Below are positions 22,687 through 31,565 of a stretch of DNA of 64,000 nt, piece after piece. The stretch spans positions 1 to 64,000 of the forward strand of contig JAJPKR010000065.1 in assembly GCA_021323595.1 (NCBI GenBank). Direction: 5' to 3'. Numbering within the stretch: the stretch's first letter is position 1; each line of letters starts with the position of its first letter. The notes beneath the pieces were generated by a model. It was not told the origin of the DNA and searched no databases. It saw nothing but the letters and a program-made list of their open reading frames with translations. The translations under genes and the position numbers were made by a program. Source of the DNA: Terriglobia bacterium. GTDB taxonomy: Bacteria; Acidobacteriota; Terriglobia; Terriglobales; SCQP01.

Positions 22687-24861
22687 CTAATGCGTCGTCG
22701 CGATGGTCTGGCCTTGCTCGAGCACCCGATCGAAGAAATCCGCGGTCGCGGCGTAGGCGCGCATCCAGGTGCGCCACATCAGGAAGCCGTGAATTTCGTC
22801 GGGAAAGACCAGCTGCTCGAAGGGCACGTGCTGCGCGCGCAGGCGCTGCACCAGATCCACCATCTGGCTGAATTGCACGTTGCGATCGTCGTCGCCTTGG
22901 ATCAGCAGCACGGGCGAGCGCCAGGTGGAGACGTAAGCGTCGGGCGAACTCTCCCACGCCAGCTTGGCCGCGGCGGCGGCATCGGGCGGCGCGGCGAAGC
23001 CGGCGCCCCCGCGCTCGGTGCGCCAATCGTGGACGCCGTGCATGTCCACGCCCGCCGCGAAGATGTCGGAGTTCTTGGCCAGGCCCATGGCGGTCAAGAA
23101 GCCGCCGTAGGAGCCGCCCCAGAGTCCGATCTTGTGCGGGTCCACGATCGGCAGCGACTGCAAGTACTTGCCGGCGGCCACGATGTCTTGGTATTCGGAA
23201 GCGCCCTTCCAGCCGGCATGGTCCGGATAGCGGAAATGGAAGCCGTACATGATGCCGGTGCGGTAGTTGACGGAGAGGACGACGTAGCCTCGGCTGACCA
23301 AGTACTGATTTTCGGCGTAGGCGTAGTGGTAGTAGTCCATCGGGTGAAAGCCGAGCATCATCTGCCGCATCGAGCCGCCGTGCATGTAGACCAGCGCCGG
23401 CCCCGGCCGCGTGCGCCCGCGCGGGACGAAGAGCTGGCCGTGCAATTGATAGAGGCCGTCGGGGCTGGCGAAGATCACCTGCTTGGGCGTGACCAGGCGA
23501 TCGGAGGGGTAATCGGCGAGCAGCCGGGAGGCGAGCATGCGGCGGCCGCCGGCGGCGATCAGATAGGGCATCGCCGGCACGGTGCCGCTGGAGCCGAGGC
23601 AGAGCGTGGATTGGCCATCGCCGGTTTGCACCGGCGTCCATTCGATGGTGTCGCCTTGCGTGAGCGGGGTCGGGCGGCTGCCGCCGGCGACGGGCACGCT
23701 CCAGATATGGCGGCGATCGATGTCGTTTTGGTTCGAGGAGTAAAGCAGCGTCTGGCCGTCGCTCGATAGCGCCGTGTCTTTCACGTCGAAGTCGCCGGGC
23801 GTGAGCAGCGCCGGTTCGCCGCCCGTGGGCGGCAGCGAATAGATGTGCAGATGGCCGTCGCGCCACGACGGGAAGAGCACGCGGCCCGGCGCGAACATGA
23901 AATCGCCCGGCATGAACTGCCAGGAGGGATAGGTGTCCTCCGGGCGGTCGCCGCTTACGAAGATGGGATGGGCCTCGCCGGTGGCGGCATCGGCGATCCA
24001 AATGGACCAATGCTCGGTGCGCCAGGGAATGATCGGCAGGCCGCGCTCGATGCCCGGTTCCCGCACGTAGGCGATCTGGCGGCCGTCGGGCGACCAGCGC
24101 GGCAGCGAGTCGCGATCCACGCTGGGCGAGAGATAACGGATGGTCTGCGCGCCGAAGTCGTAGATGCCGATGAAGCCGTGATCGCCGCGGTGGCTGGCGA
24201 ACGCGATTTCACGGCCGTCGGGCGACCAGCGCGGGGAATCGTTGTCGCCGCGGACATACGCCATCGGGCGCGCCGGCTCGGCGCCGCTGACCGGGGCGAT
24301 CCAGATTTGACCGCGCGCGGCCCAGGCGGCGTAGCGGCCGTCGGGGGAGAGCTCGATGTCTTCGCAGTCCTCCTCGCCGCACTCCATCGTGCCCAGCGGC
24401 CGCGGCTGGCCGGCGCTGGGACCATCCAGGCGCACCGCCCAAACCTCTTGCGTGGGCTTCCAGACTTCGCTATTGGGATCCGCCACTTGGCCCTGGCGAT
24501 TGGTTTCGCTGCCGCGCGAATAGACCGCCGTCTTGCCGTCCGGGGTAAGGCGCAGGCTGTCGATCTCGCGTCCGTCGTCTTCGCTGTAATGGGTGACTTG
24601 CCGCGCCTGGAAATCCGGGCCGTCGGCGACCCAGACGTTGCGCACCCCTTCGATGTCGAAGACCCAGGCGGCGCGCTCGCCGTGCGCGGCGGCCGTCAGC
24701 TCCGAGGGAAACGCGAAGCTCATGATCTGGCGCAGGGTCAGCGGCGCGGGCGCCGGCTGGCGGCGCGTCTTGCGCGCGGCGAGCGGCAGCGCGCCGGCAA
24801 GGATCACCGCAAGCGCCCAGCGGGATGCCGGGCGCAGGCCAAGGCGAGGGCTGCGATGCAT
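22687..24861 (-). CDS. Exported S9-family (prolyl oligopeptidase / DPP-IV-like) peptidase
   Basis: 724 residues: signal peptide (WALAVILAGALPLAA), a seven-bladed propeller of PD40-type repeats (LSPDGRYAAWAARGQIWI, WSPDGREIAFAS, WSPDGRQIAYVRE) up to about residue 470, then the alpha/beta-hydrolase catalytic domain with GLWGGSYGGF (Ser about 584), GDDDRNV (Asp) and PDEIHGF (His). It should cleave short peptides, often after proline or release dipeptides, in the periplasm. ATG 24861 is chosen; the frame is open to 25122 but would overlap the next gene and lose the signal peptide. TACTCT stands 7 bases before the ATG, so a leaderless start is possible. Confidence 0.92.
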   Translation of the reverse strand: MHRSPRLGLRPASRWALAVILAGALPLAARKTRRQPAPAPLTLRQIMSFAFPSELTAAAHGERAAWVFDIEGVRNVWVADGPDFQARQVTHYSEDDGREIDSLRLTPDGKTAVYSRGSETNRQGQVADPNSEVWKPTQEVWAVRLDGPSAGQPRPLGTMECGEEDCEDIELSPDGRYAAWAARGQIWIAPVSGAEPARPMAYVRGDNDSPRWSPDGREIAFASHRGDHGFIGIYDFGAQTIRYLSPSVDRDSLPRWSPDGRQIAYVREPGIERGLPIIPWRTEHWSIWIADAATGEAHPIFVSGDRPEDTYPSWQFMPGDFMFAPGRVLFPSWRDGHLHIYSLPPTGGEPALLTPGDFDVKDTALSSDGQTLLYSSNQNDIDRRHIWSVPVAGGSRPTPLTQGDTIEWTPVQTGDGQSTLCLGSSGTVPAMPYLIAAGGRRMLASRLLADYPSDRLVTPKQVIFASPDGLYQLHGQLFVPRGRTRPGPALVYMHGGSMRQMMLGFHPMDYYHYAYAENQYLVSRGYVVLSVNYRTGIMYGFHFRYPDHAGWKGASEYQDIVAAGKYLQSLPIVDPHKIGLWGGSYGGFLTAMGLAKNSDIFAAGVDMHGVHDWRTERGGAGFAAPPDAAAAAKLAWESSPDAYVSTWRSPVLLIQGDDDRNVQFSQMVDLVQRLRAQHVPFEQLVFPDEIHGFLMWRTWMRAYAATADFFDRVLEQGQTIATTH

Positions 24862-24943
24862 GGCTGCCAGAGTACAACAAAGCCGGGCCGGACTTCGCGC
24901 ACGGGGATCGGGGACCGGCGGCGGGCGGCGCGCGGACGGGCGC

Positions 24944-25216
24944 TTAACGCTCGAGCCAGCGGACGCTGGTGGCGGGGGTGTCTTGGCAGCCGATCGTGCC
25001 GGTGACGCCGGAGGTGATTTGCGCGCAGGCGTTATCGTGGGCGGCGCGCAGCGCTTCGTCGCGAGTGTGGCCGGCCGCTTCGCGGCAGGCGCTTTGGCCG
25101 TGGTAACTGACGCAAACTTCAACGTGAAAGCGCGACAGGTGCAGGCTCGAATAGGCGAGGTACACGAAGGCGGCGGCGACCAGCAGCACGATCCCCAGGC
25201 GCAGCAGGACGGGCAT
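24944..25216 (-). CDS. Small single-pass membrane protein with four cysteines
   Basis: 90 residues starting MPVLLRLGIVLLVAAAFVYLAY, one N-terminal membrane helix, followed by an outside-facing domain with VEVCVSYHGQSACREAAGHT and DNACAQITSGVTGTIGCQDT, whose four cysteines could form two disulfides. Function unknown. It starts 14 bases after the BstA-like gene, so the two are probably one transcript. The frame continues upstream through the neighbour; the ATG at 25216 is the first sensible start. Confidence 0.65.
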   Translation of the reverse strand: MPVLLRLGIVLLVAAAFVYLAYSSLHLSRFHVEVCVSYHGQSACREAAGHTRDEALRAAHDNACAQITSGVTGTIGCQDTPATSVRWLER

Positions 25217-25230
25217 GGCGCGGCGCGGCG

Positions 25231-25773
25231 TCACCAGGCGCGCGCCTCGCGCAGCGCCGCGATTTGGGCGGTGTGATGGCGGCCGTGCCAGGCGTAGAGC
25301 GCCAGATTCGCTTCGAGCGTCATCAGGCCGCGTTCCGGATGGCGGAAGGTGCGCTGCCAATCCGCCGGCGCGAGCGAGCGCAACAGACGGGCCCAGCGCT
25401 CGTGCAGGGCTTCGAGCAGGCGCAAGGAGACTTCCGGCGCAGCCTGCGCATCGGCGGAGGCCGCCCACGCGGCTTGATCGTAGGCGTTGATGGTGGGCTC
25501 GGATTGCGTCAGGGCGAGCTTGAAGCGAGTGAAGGCCATCATGTGGCTGTCGGCCAAGTGATGCACGACTTGGCGCAGCGTCCAGCCGCCCTCGCGATAC
25601 GCGGTCTCCCATTGGCTGGGGGTTAGCCCTTCGGTCGCGCGGCGCAGTTCGGCGGGCAGCGCGGCCACGGCCGCAATCCACTGGTTGCGGTCGGCTTCGC
25701 CGATGGCGGCCGGCGGAACGAAGCGGCCGAGCGGATACTGACGGGCCTCGAGTGCGGGCGGCACAGAGCTCAT
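25231..25773 (-). CDS. BstA/YfiT-like DinB-fold thiol transferase or putative metal-dependent hydrolase
   Basis: 180 residues with YREGGWTLRQVVHHLADSHMMAFTRFKLALTQSEPTI and WHGRHHTAQI near the end, the hallmark segments and three metal-binding histidines of the YfiT/BstA group of the DinB superfamily (bacillithiol S-transferase in Bacillus). The thiol cofactor of this organism is unknown. A TATCGT lies 6 bases before the ATG, so the mRNA may begin at the start codon; AAGGA just before the ATG is too close to act as a normal Shine-Dalgarno. A small membrane protein gene follows. Confidence 0.85.
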   Translation of the reverse strand: MSSVPPALEARQYPLGRFVPPAAIGEADRNQWIAAVAALPAELRRATEGLTPSQWETAYREGGWTLRQVVHHLADSHMMAFTRFKLALTQSEPTINAYDQAAWAASADAQAAPEVSLRLLEALHERWARLLRSLAPADWQRTFRHPERGLMTLEANLALYAWHGRHHTAQIAALREARAW

Positions 25774-25805
25774 GTCCTTACGATACCAGCCGCGCCCGCC
25801 GCGCT

Positions 25806-27251
25806 TCAGGGATTCGCGCTGCCGCTGGTCGCAACGGCGCCGCGCAGCTCGAGGGGACGATCGAGGCGCAGGGCGATGTCTTCGCCGATGTGCAGCGTCA
25901 GGTCGCGCTTGCGGCTCACCATCACGCCGGCGGCGCCCATGGCGCCGCCCAGGCCGCCGAGCACCGCCGCCCCGCGCCCGCCGCCGAAGATGCCGCCGAT
26001 GATCGCGCCCGCGGCCGCCGGCGCGACGACGCGCTTGACGTTTTGCCCGTTCTGGTTCGGGTGCTGGATCGTGCCTTCACTGCCGTTCACCGCGTCGGCG
26101 CCGCGCCCGACGCCGGCGGTGGTGGCGTGCAGGGAATATTGGCCGCGGCCGGGGATTTCGATGGTGTCGTAGCGTAACTGCAGACGCGCGCCGCCATGCA
26201 AGAGGCCGCCGCGCTGCGCTTCGGCGACTACGCCATGCAGGGTCGAGCCGGCGGGAATCGCAAGCGTCGCGCCCACCCAAATCGGCATGCTCACGGTCGC
26301 GCTGAACGGATCGCCGGGGCGGCTGACCTTGGTGCTGATTTCATTGTTCAGGCGCGCTTGCAGCAGCGTGCCTTCCTCGACCAGGATGCCGTTTTCATAA
26401 ACGCCGCTGGGCCGTGCGCGCGCCACTTCCGGATTGGTCGGAAGCAGGCCGGGACCGCCCGGCCCGATGCTGGTATCGGTGCGAATGCCGATTTGCGAGT
26501 TGTAAAGGCGATGGTGATAGCCGTCGTCGTAGCCCTGCCGGAATCCGTCGCGGAAGTTGTTCTGGTAAGCGGTGAAATCGCCGGCGGACTCGGAGTAGCC
26601 GGCGGAGGCGAGCCGGTACTCGGTGTTCTGCGAGAAATCGTAGGGAGTGTTACGGTTGGCGTCGAATTCGCCGGCGCTATAGCCTTCGCGGTAGCCGATG
26701 CCGATGGCGCGCTTGGCCGGGGACAGGGCAAGCGCGGGGCGGGGCGGCGCCGCGGCTGCTTGCGGGCTGGCCGGACTGGGCGGCGTCGCCGGCGGCGGCT
26801 CGGACGGAACCGCGGCGGAAGAGGCGGTGGCGGCGGCGGGAGCCGGCGTCGTTTCCTCCGGAGGCGGACCCGCGGCCGCAGGGGCGGCGCCCAGTGACCG
26901 CGGCCGCTGCCCGTAGCCGTCGTTGTAGCCGTCTTCAAAGCCGCTGCGGTAGGCGCGCTGGTAATCGGCGAGCGTACCGTAGGCTTTGGTATAGCCTTCG
27001 TCGGCCAATTGATAGGCGCGGAACTTGTGGGGATTGGCGGTCGCGCCACCGGCATGGTCGTCTTGCCCGGCGGCGTAGCCGGCGTTGTAGCCGGCCACGT
27101 AAGCGGGATCCACGCCGGCCGCTCCATTGGCGCTTGCCGCCGGCGTCGTCTGCTGCGCCCCGGCGCCCACGGCAGCACCGCTCACGGCCAAAAGCAGGCC
27201 GAGCAGCGCCAGGCGCCGGCTTGAGGCGAACCAACGAGAGGATCGTGACAT
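25806..27251 (-). CDS. Exported GY-repeat protein with C-terminal glycine-zipper region
   Basis: 481 residues. Signal peptide (LALLGLLLAVSGAAVGAGAQ), then four or more degenerate motifs rich in G-Y pairs spaced by three or four residues (VAGYNAGYAAGQDD; YRSGFEDGYNDGYG; GYREGYSAGEFD; FRDGFRQGYDDGYHHR), a Pro/Ala linker, and a C-terminal beta-rich part (ILVEEGTLLQARLNNEIS ... IWVGATLAIPAGSTLHGVV) resembling the conjugation/T4SS TrbI-VirB10-like barrel, followed by a glycine-rich stretch (AAAGAIIGGIFGGGRGAAVLGG) that could insert in a membrane. AAGGAGG precedes the ATG. Function unknown; probably an envelope protein. Confidence 0.8.
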   Translation of the reverse strand: MSRSSRWFASSRRLALLGLLLAVSGAAVGAGAQQTTPAASANGAAGVDPAYVAGYNAGYAAGQDDHAGGATANPHKFRAYQLADEGYTKAYGTLADYQRAYRSGFEDGYNDGYGQRPRSLGAAPAAAGPPPEETTPAPAAATASSAAVPSEPPPATPPSPASPQAAAAPPRPALALSPAKRAIGIGYREGYSAGEFDANRNTPYDFSQNTEYRLASAGYSESAGDFTAYQNNFRDGFRQGYDDGYHHRLYNSQIGIRTDTSIGPGGPGLLPTNPEVARARPSGVYENGILVEEGTLLQARLNNEISTKVSRPGDPFSATVSMPIWVGATLAIPAGSTLHGVVAEAQRGGLLHGGARLQLRYDTIEIPGRGQYSLHATTAGVGRGADAVNGSEGTIQHPNQNGQNVKRVVAPAAAGAIIGGIFGGGRGAAVLGGLGGAMGAAGVMVSRKRDLTLHIGEDIALRLDRPLELRGAVATSGSANP

Positions 27252-27354
27252 GAGGCCTCCTTTTCGGACGGAACGGCCGCAGCCCAGGTTTCAGCCCGAA
27301 ACAACCCTAGGAAAAGGAACGGGAAAGCGGGCTCTTCCTTGCTAAGTTTCTATC

Positions 27355-28233
27355 ATGCATCGGCCGATTCGGCACTGGCAGGTCGGCAGCCGCCGCCTCG
27401 CCCTGGGAGAGCGCACCTGGCTCATGGCGATCCTGAACCTGACGCCGGATTCGTTCTACCCCGCAAGCCGCCTCAGCGGCGAGGCGGCGGCGGTGGCCGC
27501 TGCCGAGGCCGCCGTCGCGGCGGGCGCGGACATCCTCGATTTAGGCGCCGAATCCACCCGGCCGGGCGCCGCGCCGCTGGCCGCGGAAGCGGAGTGGCAG
27601 CGCTTGCGTGCGCCGCTCGCCGCCATTCGCCGCCACCTGCCGGACACGCTCATTTCCGTCGATACCCGCCACGCGGTCACCGCCCGCGCCGCGCTGGAGG
27701 CCGGAGCGGACATCATCAATGACGTAACCGGCCTCGAGGACCCCGCCATGGCTGCGCTCGTCGCCGCCGCCGGCTGCGGCGCGGTCTTGATGCACCGGCG
27801 CGGCGAGTTCGCCGCCATGCACCGCCTGCCGCCGCTGGCGGATCCGGTCGGGGTCGTGCGCGAAGGGCTGGCGGGAATGCTGGAGCGGAGCCGCGCGGCC
27901 GGCATTGGCGACGAGCAAATCGTGCTGGATCCGGGCTTCGGCTTCGGCAAGAACTTGGACGAGAATTTTCCCATCCTGGCGCACCTGGGGGACTGGCAGG
28001 CGTTCGGACGGCCGCTGTTGGCCGGCGTATCGCGGAAGTCGTTTTTGGGCCATGCGCTCGGGGATGCGCCCGCCGAAGCCCGGCTGTTCGCGACGGTCGC
28101 GGCGGTCACCGCGGCGATTCTCGGCGGCGCCCATCTGGCGCGGGTCCATGACGTCGCGCCGTGCCGGGACGCCGCGCGCATTGCCGACGCGGTCCTGGCT
28201 GCGGCCGAGCCAGCGCGTCCGCGGCCCGACTAG
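27355..28233 (+). CDS. folP: Dihydropteroate synthase
   Basis: Joins p-aminobenzoate to dihydropterin pyrophosphate in folate synthesis. The 292-residue product has MAILNLTPDSFYPASR, DLGAESTRPGA, ISVDTRHA, INDVTGLED, LDPGFGFGKNLDENF and GVSRKSFLG in order, the conserved pterin and pABA binding loops. Its stop lies in a CTAG shared with the stop of the convergent methyltransferase, so the genes overlap by 4 bases. No ftsH or glmM neighbour is present; other folate genes are not in the window. Confidence 0.95.
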   Translation: MHRPIRHWQVGSRRLALGERTWLMAILNLTPDSFYPASRLSGEAAAVAAAEAAVAAGADILDLGAESTRPGAAPLAAEAEWQRLRAPLAAIRRHLPDTLISVDTRHAVTARAALEAGADIINDVTGLEDPAMAALVAAAGCGAVLMHRRGEFAAMHRLPPLADPVGVVREGLAGMLERSRAAGIGDEQIVLDPGFGFGKNLDENFPILAHLGDWQAFGRPLLAGVSRKSFLGHALGDAPAEARLFATVAAVTAAILGGAHLARVHDVAPCRDAARIADAVLAAAEPARPRPD

Positions 28234-28892
28234 GCGGAGGTAACGGCGGCTGCGGACGGCCGGCGCATCAAGTGATGCGCGGCCGCGGGCGGGAAGTTCA
28301 GCCAGACCTCATCGCGGCGAATTTCGTGACGGCTCAGCACCCCGCGCATGATTTCGCCGATCGCCCGCAGCCGTTCGTGCTCGGGGCCGGAGCGGAGAAA
28401 CCACTGGCGCAAGTCGCGCAGCGCCAGGTACTCGAAATAGGAAAAGACGCCGCCCTCGTTCAGCGAGTCGAGCAGGAGATGCAGAATCTCCGCGACCAGC
28501 GGTGGCGCGAAATTGTTGAAGGGCAAGCCGCAGACGATGAAGTCGAAGCCCTGGCCCAGGTCGGCGCGCAGAACATCGTCGCGGTGGAGGCAAACCTCCA
28601 GGCCGCGTTCGCGCCAGCGCATGCGGTTCAGCCGCGCCTCGAGATATTCGCAGAAGCGGGGATTGATTTCGTAGAGATCCAGGCGATCGCCGGCGTGCAT
28701 TTGCCGCAGCAGTTCCTCGGTGAAAACGCCGGTGCCGGCTCCGGCTTCCAGCACGCGGATCGGGGCCGGCGGCCGGCGCGTGAGCGGCGCCGCCATGCTC
28801 CGCGCCAGATGGTGGGAACTCGGGGCCAGCGCGCCCGTCTCCACGAAGCGTTCGCGCCACTGGCTCCAAAACAATCCGTACCCAGCCCACAT
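28230..28892 (-). CDS. Class I SAM-dependent methyltransferase (PmtA-like)
   Basis: 220 residues with VLEAGAGTGVFTEELL (motif I), LDLYEINPRFCEYLEARL (motif II acidic residue) and FDFIVCGLPFNNF (motif IV), followed by LLLDSLNEGGVFSYFEY. The arrangement with G-L-P-F-N-N-F resembles bacterial phospholipid N-methyltransferases (PmtA) and rRNA dimethylase-like enzymes; the substrate is not certain. ATG 28892 has AAAGGC upstream; ATG 28943 would add 17 residues. The stop codon is shared with folP through CTAG. Confidence 0.82.
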   Translation of the reverse strand: MWAGYGLFWSQWRERFVETGALAPSSHHLARSMAAPLTRRPPAPIRVLEAGAGTGVFTEELLRQMHAGDRLDLYEINPRFCEYLEARLNRMRWRERGLEVCLHRDDVLRADLGQGFDFIVCGLPFNNFAPPLVAEILHLLLDSLNEGGVFSYFEYLALRDLRQWFLRSGPEHERLRAIGEIMRGVLSRHEIRRDEVWLNFPPAAAHHLMRRPSAAAVTSA

Positions 28893-28979
28893 GCCTTTAC
28901 GGTCACGCTTGCACAACTTCTGCTTGGAAGCAATGCAGCGCATGCTTTCGCAGGCCCAGGGCGGGTTGGCAGGCGGGAA

Positions 28980-30071
28980 CTATTCCCCGGCGGGGCGGCC
29001 GCCCGGGCCGCGATTGGCGGCGAAGTATTGCTCGTGATCGAGGGCCCGGTAGATGCGGCCCGCCACTTCCGCCGCGCGCGGGCCGTAGACCGAACCATTG
29101 CCGCGCAGAATCACGACGACCGCCAGTTGCGGATACTGCGGGCCCAAGAACGAACCGAACAGGCCGAAGCGCGTGCCGTCGCGGCTGCAGGTGCCGGTCT
29201 TGCCCAGGATTTCTTCGTCGCTCAAATACGCCCCGCGGGCGGTGCCGTAGTCCACGGCGGCCATCATGCCGTCCTGCACGGCGGGCAGAAAATTGTGAAT
29301 GTTCAAGCGCCGCTTGACGCGGGGAACGAAATCGGCCGCTTGCTCGGCTGTCGTCGGATGCTGTAGCCAGTAAAGGGTGCCGCCGTTGGCGACGGTGGAG
29401 ACGATGGCCGCCAACTGCAACGGCGACATATGGATGCCTTCGCCGAAACTGCTGAGTTTGGCGACGCCGCCCGGGCCCGGCGCGGCGGGATACGAGCCGG
29501 GATCTTCGCCGGGAATGTTCCAGCCGGCCTTCTCGCCCAAACCCAGCAAGCGCTCGTAATGGCTCACCGTCTCGAAGCCGAGGCGCTGACCCAGCGCTTC
29601 GAAATAGGCGTTGTTGGAATGGGCCAACGCGCTGGTCAGCGTGACGAACCAATGGCGGCCCACTTGCACCGGCGTGTTTTCGTTGATGATTCCCTGGTCG
29701 AGGGCGGCCAAGGCAATGGCGATTTTGGTGGTCGAACAGGGCTGATAGTCGGCCGACAGCGCCAAATCTTGGTTGACCATGGCCAAGATGCGGCCGTTGT
29801 TGGGGTCCACGATGACCGCCGTGCCGTTGAGGTCGCCCAGAGCGTCCACGGCGGCGCGCCTGACCACGGGGTCTTCGCCGCCGGTCACATCATCGGCCGA
29901 CAGGCCATACGCGTAAGTGCTGGCGGTCCAAGTCTGTACCGGGCGGCGATAGCGGCGATGCCGGCGATGATGGCGGCTCGCGGCGGCGGGAACTACGAGC
30001 GAAAGCGCGACCAAAAGGCCCGCGCAGGCAAGAGAACGAGCAACTCCCTCATGATGTGACCGGCGCATCAT
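28980..30071 (-). CDS. Penicillin-binding transpeptidase-domain protein
   Basis: 363 residues: signal peptide (LACAGLLVALSLVVPAAA), a His/Arg-rich linker, then a class B-like D,D-transpeptidase domain with the active-site STTK (S113; preceded by PC), SNN and KTGT (K291). The large N-terminal dimerisation domain of FtsI/PBP2 is absent, so this is a compact secreted or membrane-anchored transpeptidase, carboxypeptidase or beta-lactam-sensing relative. It should act on peptidoglycan stem peptides. ATG ATG at 30071; no clear Shine-Dalgarno. Confidence 0.86.
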   Translation of the reverse strand: MMRRSHHEGVARSLACAGLLVALSLVVPAAASRHHRRHRRYRRPVQTWTASTYAYGLSADDVTGGEDPVVRRAAVDALGDLNGTAVIVDPNNGRILAMVNQDLALSADYQPCSTTKIAIALAALDQGIINENTPVQVGRHWFVTLTSALAHSNNAYFEALGQRLGFETVSHYERLLGLGEKAGWNIPGEDPGSYPAAPGPGGVAKLSSFGEGIHMSPLQLAAIVSTVANGGTLYWLQHPTTAEQAADFVPRVKRRLNIHNFLPAVQDGMMAAVDYGTARGAYLSDEEILGKTGTCSRDGTRFGLFGSFLGPQYPQLAVVVILRGNGSVYGPRAAEVAGRIYRALDHEQYFAANRGPGGRPAGE

Positions 30072-30435
30072 TGCAACTGAATGAGATTGGCTGAGCCGAA
30101 ATCGGTCCCTAGCGTCTCATTTTACTCGGAATCGGCAAAAAGCCGCTGTATTTTCCAGCGCCGAATGCGCGCTGTTTACTCTTTAGGTATCCAACCGCGC
30201 CGCTGACTCGCGCCGTTGACGTGCCAAGCCGGGTCAGGCCCGGCGCCTCCGGCCCGCAGCCGGACAAAAGCGGCTGTGCGCCCTGGGGCGATGGGCAAAA
30301 AGGGGTCAAACGCACGCTCTTAGCCCTCGCGAGCGCAGCCGCGGCAGCCCCTTGGGCCAGGTGGATGCGGGCGATGGGTTAAAATGAGGCGCAGCGGCGG
30401 TTGCGCTTAGGCCGCAGCGTGCCCTTCCTTATCGT
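30072..30435. other. Spacer before tRNA-Arg with a likely tRNA promoter element
   Basis: 364 bases without a convincing gene. TAAAAT (30380-30385, 5/6 to the -10 consensus) lies about 50 bases before the tRNA, but no good -35 sits at the expected distance. The base composition is lower in GC around 30100-30190. Short ORFs in the stretch have no ribosome binding sites. Confidence 0.45.
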
Positions 30436-30513
30436 GCGCCTGTAGCTCAGCCTGGATAGAGCGTTCGCCTCCGGAGCGAAAGGTCGCAGGTTCGAATCCT
30501 GCCAGGCGTACCA
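30436..30513 (+). tRNA. tRNA-Arg (anticodon CCG)
   Basis: Full cloverleaf: acceptor GCGCCTG pairs with CAGGCGT (first pair G-U), D-arm with TAGCTCAGCCTGGATAGAGC, anticodon stem TTCGC/GCGAA around CTCCGGA (anticodon CCG, reads CGG), variable AGGTC, T-arm GCAGG TTCGAAT CCTGC, discriminator A at 30510 and an encoded CCA (30511-30513). The ATG that overlaps the CCA should not be used as a start for trpS. Confidence 0.97.
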
Positions 30514-30584
30514 TGCGCGATGATCGTATAGGTTGCAATGGCGGCGCGCGGCTGGCGCCGGCGGCGGCGACTGCCTTCAATCGC

Positions 30585-31553
30585 ATGCAAATCGCACTCA
30601 CCGGCATCAAGCCCAGCGGACATCCGCATTTGGGGAACTACTTGGGGATGTTGCGGCCGGCGCTGGAGTTGGCGCAGCGCTACCGCGCTTTCTATTTCAT
30701 TGCCGACTATCACGCGCTGACCACGCTGCATGAGGGCCGGCAATTGCGCGAACTGACCGACGAGGTGGCGGCCACGTGGCTGGCGCTGGGGCTCGATCCG
30801 CAAAAGACGTTGCTCTACCGGCAGTCCGACGTGCCCCAGGTGATGGAGCTGGCTTGGATCCTGAGCTGCTTCACGGCCAAAGGCTGGCTGGACCGGGCGC
30901 ACGCGTATAAGGATGCGGTGGCCCAGGAGCGGGAGGCGACCGCCGGCCTGTACACCTATCCGGTGCTGATGGCGGCGGACATTTTAGCCTTCGGCACCAA
31001 CGTGGTGCCGGTGGGCCGCGATCAGAAGCAGCACGTCGAGATCTGCCGCGACATCGCCCTGCGGTTCAATCATACGTACGGCGACCTGCTGACTCCGCCC
31101 GAACCGCTGATCCGGGAAGAAGTGGAGACGATCCCCGGCATTGACGGGCGCAAGATGAGCAAGAGCTACGACAACACCATCCCGCTGTTTGCGCCGGGAC
31201 CGGCGTTGCGCAAGCGCATCTTTCAAATCCAAACCGACTCGACCTCGGTCGCGGCGCCCAAGGAGCCGGACGCGGCGCCGGTCTTCCAGCTCTATCGGCA
31301 CTTCGTGGCGGCGCCGGAAGCGCAGGCGATGGCGGCGCGGCTGCGGGCGGGGGGCACCGGCTGGGGCGAAGTCAAGGAGCAGCTCTGGCAGGCGGTCGAA
31401 CGCGCGCTGGCCGAGCCGCGCGCGCGCTACCAAGAGTGGCTGGCGGACCGGCCGCGGCTGCACGGCGTGCTCGCCGAAGGCGGAGCGCGGGCGCGCGCGA
31501 TCGCCGAAGCGCTGCTGCGGCGTGTGCGCCAGGCCGTCGGCACCGAGCTTTAG
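30585..31553 (+). CDS. trpS: Tryptophanyl-tRNA synthetase
   Basis: Charges tRNA-Trp. The 322-residue class Ic synthetase begins MQIALTGIKPSGHPHLGNYLG, containing the HIGH-type motif (HLGN), and has GRKMSKSYDN, the KMSKS loop. I placed the start at 30585 because it matches the usual N-terminus of the family; the frame continues up to an ATG within the tRNA CCA end, which would add 24 poorly conserved residues. The gene lies 71 bases after tRNA-Arg and 12 bases before hemB, suggesting one transcript. Confidence 0.94.
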   Translation: MQIALTGIKPSGHPHLGNYLGMLRPALELAQRYRAFYFIADYHALTTLHEGRQLRELTDEVAATWLALGLDPQKTLLYRQSDVPQVMELAWILSCFTAKGWLDRAHAYKDAVAQEREATAGLYTYPVLMAADILAFGTNVVPVGRDQKQHVEICRDIALRFNHTYGDLLTPPEPLIREEVETIPGIDGRKMSKSYDNTIPLFAPGPALRKRIFQIQTDSTSVAAPKEPDAAPVFQLYRHFVAAPEAQAMAARLRAGGTGWGEVKEQLWQAVERALAEPRARYQEWLADRPRLHGVLAEGGARARAIAEALLRRVRQAVGTEL

Positions 31554-31565
31554 ACTGGGAGCACG

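Noticed and set aside
30513-30584. Upstream start for trpS at the ATG in the tRNA CCA end
   Set aside because: tRNA 3' processing would remove it, and the extra 24 residues do not resemble the family N-terminus.
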